Assembly (NCBI GenBank): GCA_902623215.1 | Contig: CACNSS010000001.1 | Location: forward strand, 89,154-153,153 | Direction: 5' to 3' | DNA from: an uncultured Pelagibacteraceae bacterium | Lineage (GTDB): Bacteria; Pseudomonadota; Alphaproteobacteria; Pelagibacterales; Pelagibacteraceae | Length of the DNA stretch: 64,000 nucleotides | Shown: positions 58,102-64,000 of the stretch, piece by piece | How the letters are laid out: every line of letters begins with the position of its first letter | How positions within the stretch are numbered: the stretch's first letter is position 1 | Position numbers and translations under genes: made by a program | The notes under the pieces: model-generated | What the model was told of the DNA's origin: nothing | What the model saw: only the letters and a program-made list of their open reading frames with translations | Databases searched by the model: none

Positions 58102-61100
58102 CTTTTTGTATTTTTGTTTTTGCAGAAATTGGATTTTTAAGCTTATCTATCATTTCTTTTGGACAAACCTGTACAAAATTCTTTAACTCGTTGTCAAAAT
58201 CATCAATTATTTTTTTTGACAAATTAGATCCAGTTTCATTACTGTGTTCGAGTACTAATTCTTTTAAAAATTTTGACCAATATTCGGTCTCTACATTTTG
58301 CCATACGACTGAGTCAGGGTTTACTTTTTTTTCAAATTCTTTTGATTTGTCATAAATAAAAGCCATACCCCCTGTCATACCAGCTGCAAAATTATCACCA
58401 ACATCTCCAAGAATTACTGCCGTTCCACCTGTCATATATTCACAACCATTTGAGTCACAACCCTCGACAACAGTTATTGCACCAGAATTTCTTACTGCAA
58501 ACCTATCGCCAGCTTGACCAGCTGCAAAAAGTTTACCTGAAGTTGCACCATAAAGAACCGTGTTACCAATAATAGTATTCTCATTTGAAATTAAATTACT
58601 TTCATCAGGAAGTTTTATTGAAATGGTAGCTCCTGATAAACCTTTACCAACGTAATCATTTGCATCACCTTTTAAATTAAGTTTAAGTCCTTTTGCTGTA
58701 AATGCCCCAAAAGATTGTCCAGCTGAACCTTTAAAATCAAGAGTTAAAAAATTTTCCTCTAATTTTTCATAACCATATTTTTTATACAAGTGATGTGAAA
58801 TTCTAGTACCCACAGCTCTATTAGTATTTTGGATTAAAAACTCATTATTTATTTTCTCAGAGTTATCTAAAGCCTTTTCTATTTGAGGCCAAATCTCTTG
58901 ATCCAGCGTATCTGGAACTTCGTTAATTTCCGATATCTCACAGTACCTCTTGTTATTACCAGGGTCTGCTTGTACAAATAGAGGATTAAGATCTAAATCA
59001 TCTAGATTAGGCGAGGCTTTACTTACTTGCATCAATAAATCTGTTCGACCGATAACTTCATTTAAAGATTTAAAACCAAGTGAAGCTAAAATTTCTCTTA
59101 CTTCTGTAGCGATAAACGTAAATAAATTTACAACTTTATCAGGAGTTCCAGTAAATTTTTCTCTTAGTTTTTCATCTTGTGTACATACTCCTACAGGACA
59201 AGTATTTGAATGACACTGCCTTACCATAATGCAACCCATTGCTACTAAAGCTGTAGTTGCTACACCATATTCCTCAGCACCCATCATGGCTGCAATAACC
59301 ACATCTCTCCCAGTTTTAATACCTCCATCAGTTCTTAAGGTAACTTTGTGTCTTAGATTATTTAATGTCAAAACTTGATTTGCCTCTGTAAGTCCCATCT
59401 CCCAAGGAATACCTACATATTTTACACTTGTTTGCGGTGTAGCTCCAGTTCCTCCATTATGTCCTGAAATTAAAATTATATCAGCTTTTGCTTTTGCCAC
59501 ACCAGCTGCAATAGTACCCACACCAGATGATGCAACTAATTTGACTCCAATTCTTGCCCTAGGGTTGATTTGTTTTAAATCATAAATAAGCTGAGCCAAA
59601 TCCTCAATTGAATAAATATCATGATGTGGAGGTGGAGAAATTAATGTTACACCTGGTGTTGAATGTCTTAGCTTAGCAATTTCATCTGTTACTTTAAATC
59701 CTGGTAATTGGCCACCTTCACCAGGTTTTGCACCTTGAGCAATTTTGATCTCAATTTCATTACAATTGTTTAAATAATTTATAGTTACACCAAATCTAGC
59801 AGATGCGATTTGTTTTACCCTCGAATTCGCACTATCACCAGAGTCCATGATTTTAAATCTATTGGCATCTTCACCACCTTCTCCGCTACAGGATGCGCCT
59901 TTAATCCTATTCATCCCAATAGCCAAAGTTTCATGTGCCTCCTTAGATAATGCTCCATGAGACATACTTCCACTACCAAATCTCTTTAATATTTTTTCTA
60001 TCGGTTCAACCTCAGAAATTTGAATAGATGGACCTAATTTTTTTTTTCTAAAATCAATCAAATCCCTTAAATTAATTGGTGGCAAGTTATATATTCCCTC
60101 TGCATATTTTTTATATGCTGAATAAGAATTTGACCCCACTGCACTCTGTAATAAGTGGATTAATCTACCTTGATATTGATGTGTTTCTCCATTCTTTCTG
60201 TATCTATAAATACCACCAATAGGCAAAACTGTATCAGTACTCTCAAATGCTTCTTTATGTATTGCACGTATTTTTTTTTCGATTCCTGACAATCCAATAC
60301 CAGAAATTTTTGAAGTAACTCCTGGAAAATAATCATCAACTATTGATCTACTTAAACCAACAGTTTCAAAATTACATCCACCCCTATAAGAACTTAAAAC
60401 AGAGATACCCATTTTTGACATGATTTTTAACAATCCTGCATTCACTGATTTGATATACCTTTCGACACATTCATCAAAACTATACTGACCAAATAACTTT
60501 TTCTCATGTCTTTGGTATAAACTATCAAAAGCTATATATGGATTAACTGTAGTTGCTCCAACTCCTATCAATGTTGCAAAAGAGTGGGTATCTAACGCCT
60601 CACCAGATTGAACATTTATTGAAACATATCCTCTCAATTTTTTATCAATTAAAAAAGTATTAATCGCTCCAACGCATAACAACATTGGCATAGGCATTCT
60701 CTTATCTGAAATATCTTTGTCACTTAAAACTAATTGTGTCACACCCTGTCTAACAGCAATTTCTGACTCTTTTTGAATCCTTTTAATAGAGTCAAATAAA
60801 TTTTGCTCATTCGAAAAAGTACAATCTATAGAAACTGAGTTTTTACCAAAAAAATTAATAAATTTATTAAATTGTGAATTCGATAATACCGGGCTATTCA
60901 GAACATAAATATTTTCTTTTGTTAAGGTATCAAAATCTAAAATATTCCCAAGATTACCAAATCTAGTTTTCAAACTCATAACTTTATTTTCTCTTAGAGA
61001 GTCAATCGGTGGATTAGTCACTTGGCTAAAGTTTTGTCTAAAAAAATGATAAAGTGGTCTGTATTTATCTGATAAAACTGCTAAAGGTGTATCATCACCC

Positions 61101-62599
61101 ATGGAACCTGTTGCCTCTTTAGCGTCTTCTGCCATTGGATGTAGGATTAACTCTAAGTCTTCTAAGCTTATTCCAAAAGTGTGTTGTCGTCTCCTTAGAT
61201 CCTCGCCATCAAAATTATGTTTCTCATTAGAAATGAATAATTTTTCATCTAAATCTATTATCTGAGAATTAAAATGTTTATATTCTTTCGCTAAATAGTC
61301 TTTAATTTGGTTATTCGTAAATAATTTACCTTTTTCAATTCTAACCCCAATTATCTCACCTGGGCCTAATCTACCTTTTGATAAAATTCTTTTTTCATTT
61401 AACTCAATCATTCCAGTTTCAGATCCAGCAAAGAGAAACTTATCTTTTGTTATTGCGTATCTTAAGGGTCTTAAACCATTACGGTCATTTGCTGCAATAA
61501 CCCACTCATTATCTGTTGCAGCAATTGCTGCAGGACCATCCCAAGGCTCCATAGTGCTATTTAAAAAATTAAACAGTTGTTGATGGTTTTTTGGTAGAGT
61601 TTTATTTCTTTTTGACCAAGCATCTGGAATCATCATTAATTTTGCTAAAGGAGCGGGTTGACCTGATTTATTTAATAACTCAAAAACATTATCTAGGGCC
61701 GCAGAGTCTGAAACACCTTTTTGAATTACTGGCTTTAAATTTTCAATATTTTCAAAAAAAGGACTACTCATCTCTTGTTCGTGAACTCTCATCCAGTTTT
61801 TGTTTCCTTTATAAGTATTAATTTCACCATTATGGGCGACTGCTCTAAACGGTTGAGCCAAACTCCAGCTCGGAGCGGTGTTGGTTGAAAATCTCTGATG
61901 AAAAATCGCAAATCTTGAAATAAATCTTACATCCCTTAAATCCAAGAAAAAATCTGAAATAGCTTCAGCTAAAAACATGCCTTTATAGATAATTGATTTA
62001 GCGCTTATTGAACAAATATAAAAATTATTTAATGATAAATTGAACGCTTTATTCTCAATTTTTTTTCTTGTTTCATAAATTTTTCTCTCAAGATCTTTAT
62101 CAATTAGATTTTTATTATTTGCTTTGAAAAGTACTTGAATTATCTCTGGCATTGTTTGAAGAGCCTTTTCTCCTAAAACTTTTGGATTAACAGGCACCTG
62201 CCTCCAACCATAAATACTAAAATCATTTTTGGTTAACTCACTTTCTACAATCGTTTTACAGCTTTCCTGTGCAGCATAATCATTCCTAGGTAAAAAAATC
62301 ATCCCAACACAAATATCAGAACCATCGTGTATGTGACCTGTAACTTCTATTTTTTCAACAAAAAAATCTTTGGGTATTTCTAAATGTATTCCTGCCCCAT
62401 CACCCGTTTTTCCATCAGCATCAACAGCCCCTCGATGCCAAACAGCTTTTAAAGCTTCAATTCCATATTCTACAACTTCTCTTGATTTTTTTCCCTCTGT
62501 CGATGCAATTAACCCTACTCCACATGCATCATGTTCCATTTCTTTAGAATAAACATTATTTTTAGTAAGTAATTCTAAATTTTTTTTATAAGTGCTCAT
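58094..62599 (-). CDS. gltB: Glutamate synthase (NADPH) large subunit
   Basis: Central nitrogen-assimilation enzyme: transfers the glutamine amide to 2-oxoglutarate. It has 1,501 residues. The glutaminase domain begins with DACGVGLIAS, the Cys becoming N-terminal after removal of a ~24-residue propeptide. Other segments are the central domain, the FMN/2-oxoglutarate barrel (GEGGEDANRFK, GAKPGEGGQLPG, GHNGGTGATPQTS), the 3Fe-4S cysteines in RQCHSNTCPVGVC, and the C-terminal GXGXG beta-helix (GDANDYVGKGLSG, AAGQAGDRFAVRNSGA). Its start overlaps the gltD stop by one base (TAATG). Confidence 0.97.
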   Translation of the reverse strand: MSTYKKNLELLTKNNVYSKEMEHDACGVGLIASTEGKKSREVVEYGIEALKAVWHRGAVDADGKTGDGAGIHLEIPKDFFVEKIEVTGHIHDGSDICVGMIFLPRNDYAAQESCKTIVESELTKNDFSIYGWRQVPVNPKVLGEKALQTMPEIIQVLFKANNKNLIDKDLERKIYETRKKIENKAFNLSLNNFYICSISAKSIIYKGMFLAEAISDFFLDLRDVRFISRFAIFHQRFSTNTAPSWSLAQPFRAVAHNGEINTYKGNKNWMRVHEQEMSSPFFENIENLKPVIQKGVSDSAALDNVFELLNKSGQPAPLAKLMMIPDAWSKRNKTLPKNHQQLFNFLNSTMEPWDGPAAIAATDNEWVIAANDRNGLRPLRYAITKDKFLFAGSETGMIELNEKRILSKGRLGPGEIIGVRIEKGKLFTNNQIKDYLAKEYKHFNSQIIDLDEKLFISNEKHNFDGEDLRRRQHTFGISLEDLELILHPMAEDAKEATGSMGDDTPLAVLSDKYRPLYHFFRQNFSQVTNPPIDSLRENKVMSLKTRFGNLGNILDFDTLTKENIYVLNSPVLSNSQFNKFINFFGKNSVSIDCTFSNEQNLFDSIKRIQKESEIAVRQGVTQLVLSDKDISDKRMPMPMLLCVGAINTFLIDKKLRGYVSINVQSGEALDTHSFATLIGVGATTVNPYIAFDSLYQRHEKKLFGQYSFDECVERYIKSVNAGLLKIMSKMGISVLSSYRGGCNFETVGLSRSIVDDYFPGVTSKISGIGLSGIEKKIRAIHKEAFESTDTVLPIGGIYRYRKNGETHQYQGRLIHLLQSAVGSNSYSAYKKYAEGIYNLPPINLRDLIDFRKKKLGPSIQISEVEPIEKILKRFGSGSMSHGALSKEAHETLAIGMNRIKGASCSGEGGEDANRFKIMDSGDSANSRVKQIASARFGVTINYLNNCNEIEIKIAQGAKPGEGGQLPGFKVTDEIAKLRHSTPGVTLISPPPHHDIYSIEDLAQLIYDLKQINPRARIGVKLVASSGVGTIAAGVAKAKADIILISGHNGGTGATPQTSVKYVGIPWEMGLTEANQVLTLNNLRHKVTLRTDGGIKTGRDVVIAAMMGAEEYGVATTALVAMGCIMVRQCHSNTCPVGVCTQDEKLREKFTGTPDKVVNLFTFIATEVREILASLGFKSLNEVIGRTDLLMQVSKASPNLDDLDLNPLFVQADPGNNKRYCEISEINEVPDTLDQEIWPQIEKALDNSEKINNEFLIQNTNRAVGTRISHHLYKKYGYEKLEENFLTLDFKGSAGQSFGAFTAKGLKLNLKGDANDYVGKGLSGATISIKLPDESNLISNENTIIGNTVLYGATSGKLFAAGQAGDRFAVRNSGAITVVEGCDSNGCEYMTGGTAVILGDVGDNFAAGMTGGMAFIYDKSKEFEKKVNPDSVVWQNVETEYWSKFLKELVLEHSNETGSNLSKKIIDDFDNELKNFVQVCPKEMIDKLKNPISAKTKIQKVS

Positions 62600-64000
62600 T
62601 ATGCAACTTTTGATTTTTTTAATTCTATATTTTCAAGATAAGACTTGATTGATGACGCAGCATCTCTTCCATCTTTTATTGCCCATACCACTAAAGATGC
62701 ACCTCTTACAATATCTCCAGCAGCAAAAACACCTTTGATATTTGTCTCCAGGGTATCAAAATCAGCTTTTATTGTTCCCCATTTTGTAACTTGTAACTCT
62801 TGTGCTTCAAATAATAATGGCAAGTTTTCTGGATCAAATCCTAAAGCTTTTATTACCATATCTGCTTTAATTTCAAATTCAGATCCTTGTTTAATTTCTG
62901 GTCTTCTTCTACCTGAGTCATCTGGATCTCCAAGTTGGATTTGATCTACAATTAATTTTTCGATTTTATTTTTTCCTTTAAATTCTTTTGGACTAGACAA
63001 CCAAACAAATTCAACACCTTCTTCTTCTGCGTTAGCTACTTCTCTTGCAGATCCAGGCATATTATCTTTATCTCTTCTATATAAGCATTTAACCGAATTC
63101 GCTTTTTGTCTTACTGAGGTTCGAACACAATCCATTGCCGTGTCCCCACCTCCAATAACTACAACATCTTTACCTTCAGCATTTAATATACCTTTATCAA
63201 ATAAATCGACTTTGTCTCCTAATCCCTTTTTATTTGATGCTGTTAAAAACTCCATAGCAGGAAAAATATTATCTAAGTCATTCCCTGGTAGATTAATCTC
63301 TCTTGGTTTATAAACCCCAGTAGCAATTAAAATTGCATCATGTCTTTTTCTCAGTTGCTCTAAAGTTGCATCCTTACCAACTTCAAAATTTTGTTCAAAT
63401 TTAATCCCACCATCTTTCAACAATTTGGTTCTTCTTTCAACTACATGTTTTTCTAATTTAAAATTTGGTATACCATAAATTAACAAACCACCTGCTCTGT
63501 CATATCTATCATAAACAGTTATTTGATATCCATTTTTCCTAAGTTGTTCAGCAGCTGCAAGTCCAGCAGGTCCAGCACCAATTATTCCAACACTTTGATC
63601 TTTTTCATGTTTAACTGAAATTGGTTTAACCCATCCATTCTCCCATGCACTATCTGTAATATATTTTTCGACTGATCCAATTGTAACAGTGCCATGGCCT
63701 GACTGCTCAATAACACAGTTACCCTCACACAATCTGTCTTGTGGACATATTCTACCACAAACCTCGGGCATGTTGTTTGTGCTCTGAGATAACTCATAAG
63801 CTTCCTTTAATCTACCCTCAGCAGTCAATTTGAGCCAGTCTGGAATATTATTACTTAGGGGACAATGGACTTGGCAAAAAGGAACACCACATTGAGAGCA
63901 TCTACTTGACTGCTCTTGTGCTTTTTGAGTTATAAATTCGTCATAGATTTCATTAAAATCATCTTTTCTATTATCTACTCCTCTTTTAGGTGGAGTTTGT
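62599..64000 (-). CDS. gltD: Glutamate synthase (NADPH) small subunit (5' end outside window)
   Basis: Flavoprotein that passes electrons from NADPH to GltB. The frame stays open past the internal Met at 63828 to the window edge, so about 467 residues are visible and the N-terminus is missing. Iron-sulfur cysteines are seen in CSQCGVPFCQVHCP and CGRICPQDRLCEGNC. The FAD site is IIGAGPAGLAAAEQL, the NADPH site VIGGGDTAMDCVR, and AAGDIVRGASLVVWAI closes the FAD domain. Confidence 0.96.
   Translation of the reverse strand, partial: QTPPKRGVDNRKDDFNEIYDEFITQKAQEQSSRCSQCGVPFCQVHCPLSNNIPDWLKLTAEGRLKEAYELSQSTNNMPEVCGRICPQDRLCEGNCVIEQSGHGTVTIGSVEKYITDSAWENGWVKPISVKHEKDQSVGIIGAGPAGLAAAEQLRKNGYQITVYDRYDRAGGLLIYGIPNFKLEKHVVERRTKLLKDGGIKFEQNFEVGKDATLEQLRKRHDAILIATGVYKPREINLPGNDLDNIFPAMEFLTASNKKGLGDKVDLFDKGILNAEGKDVVVIGGGDTAMDCVRTSVRQKANSVKCLYRRDKDNMPGSAREVANAEEEGVEFVWLSSPKEFKGKNKIEKLIVDQIQLGDPDDSGRRRPEIKQGSEFEIKADMVIKALGFDPENLPLLFEAQELQVTKWGTIKADFDTLETNIKGVFAAGDIVRGASLVVWAIKDGRDAASSIKSYLENIELKKSKVA

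Overview
The window is very AT-rich and densely packed: intergenic spaces are short, start and stop codons often overlap, and poly-A/poly-T runs are common. Gene order is alphaproteobacterial (trpB-trpA-accD-folC, infA-hisD-DUF2948-murA, rpmH-rnpA-yidD-yidC-argB, dapD-dapE, bolA/dnaJ/cobS/cobT, tRNA-His without a G-1 next to hisS and hisZ). The combination points to a streamlined marine alphaproteobacterium of the SAR11/Pelagibacterales type. This is inferred from style and synteny; no database was searched.

Layout. 1-4.1 kb: the end of a trpB-trpA-accD-folC operon whose four proteins all depart from family signatures while keeping selected catalytic residues. 4.1-16.9 kb: an accessory-looking block of nucleases and unknowns. 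It holds a RecB-nuclease/RNase H-like/SF1 helicase fusion, thioredoxin, a four-cysteine PD-(D/E)XK nuclease, a six-gene minus-strand operon (unknown, RmuC, GHKL ATPase fused to an HExxH domain, unknown, WGR protein, unknown), a divergent plus-strand pair (coiled-coil unknown and an ExoI-like exonuclease), and three small genes. 16.9-20.1 kb: tRNA-His, hisS, hisZ, hisG. 20.2-24.9 kb: cold-shock gene, tRNA-Phe, and a minus-strand operon ending in dcd, murA, DUF2948, hisD, infA. 24.9-33.3 kb: tRNA-Thr, a TVP38/DedA-type protein, the rpmH to argB cluster, a HAD phosphatase, dapD, dapE, a histone-deacetylase-family gene interrupted by a 44-nt structured insert, and a SET-domain gene. 33.2-37.4 kb: truA, fmt, def and two envelope proteins on the minus strand. 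37.4-42.6 kb: aroK, aroB, bolA, dnaJ-like, cobS-like, cobT-like. 42.6-46.1 kb: regB-like kinase, gyrB, tRNA-Ser. 46.2-57.3 kb: two surface-sugar genes, lepA, pheT, pheS, rplT, rpmI, infC, thrS and a GT4 glycosyltransferase. 57.4-64 kb: an alpha/beta hydrolase, gltB and the 3' part of gltD.

Most of the window is core metabolism and translation. Three places stand out. (1) At 32133-32176 a GC-rich 44-nt insert splits the conserved RPPG|HHA motif of the deacetylase gene. It has stop codons in all three frames, a 13-bp hairpin, and matching glycine codons (GGG and GGA) on its two sides, so it resembles the translational bypass element of phage T4 gene 60. (2) The 8.8-16.1 kb locus is an unrecognised combination of a GHKL ATPase-HExxH fusion, RmuC, a WGR protein and an ExoI homologue around a shared promoter region with a repeated palindrome-like element. 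(3) The whole trpB-trpA-accD-folC block has diverged together while retaining catalytic residues, which suggests an operon-scale paralogue or neofunctionalised set.
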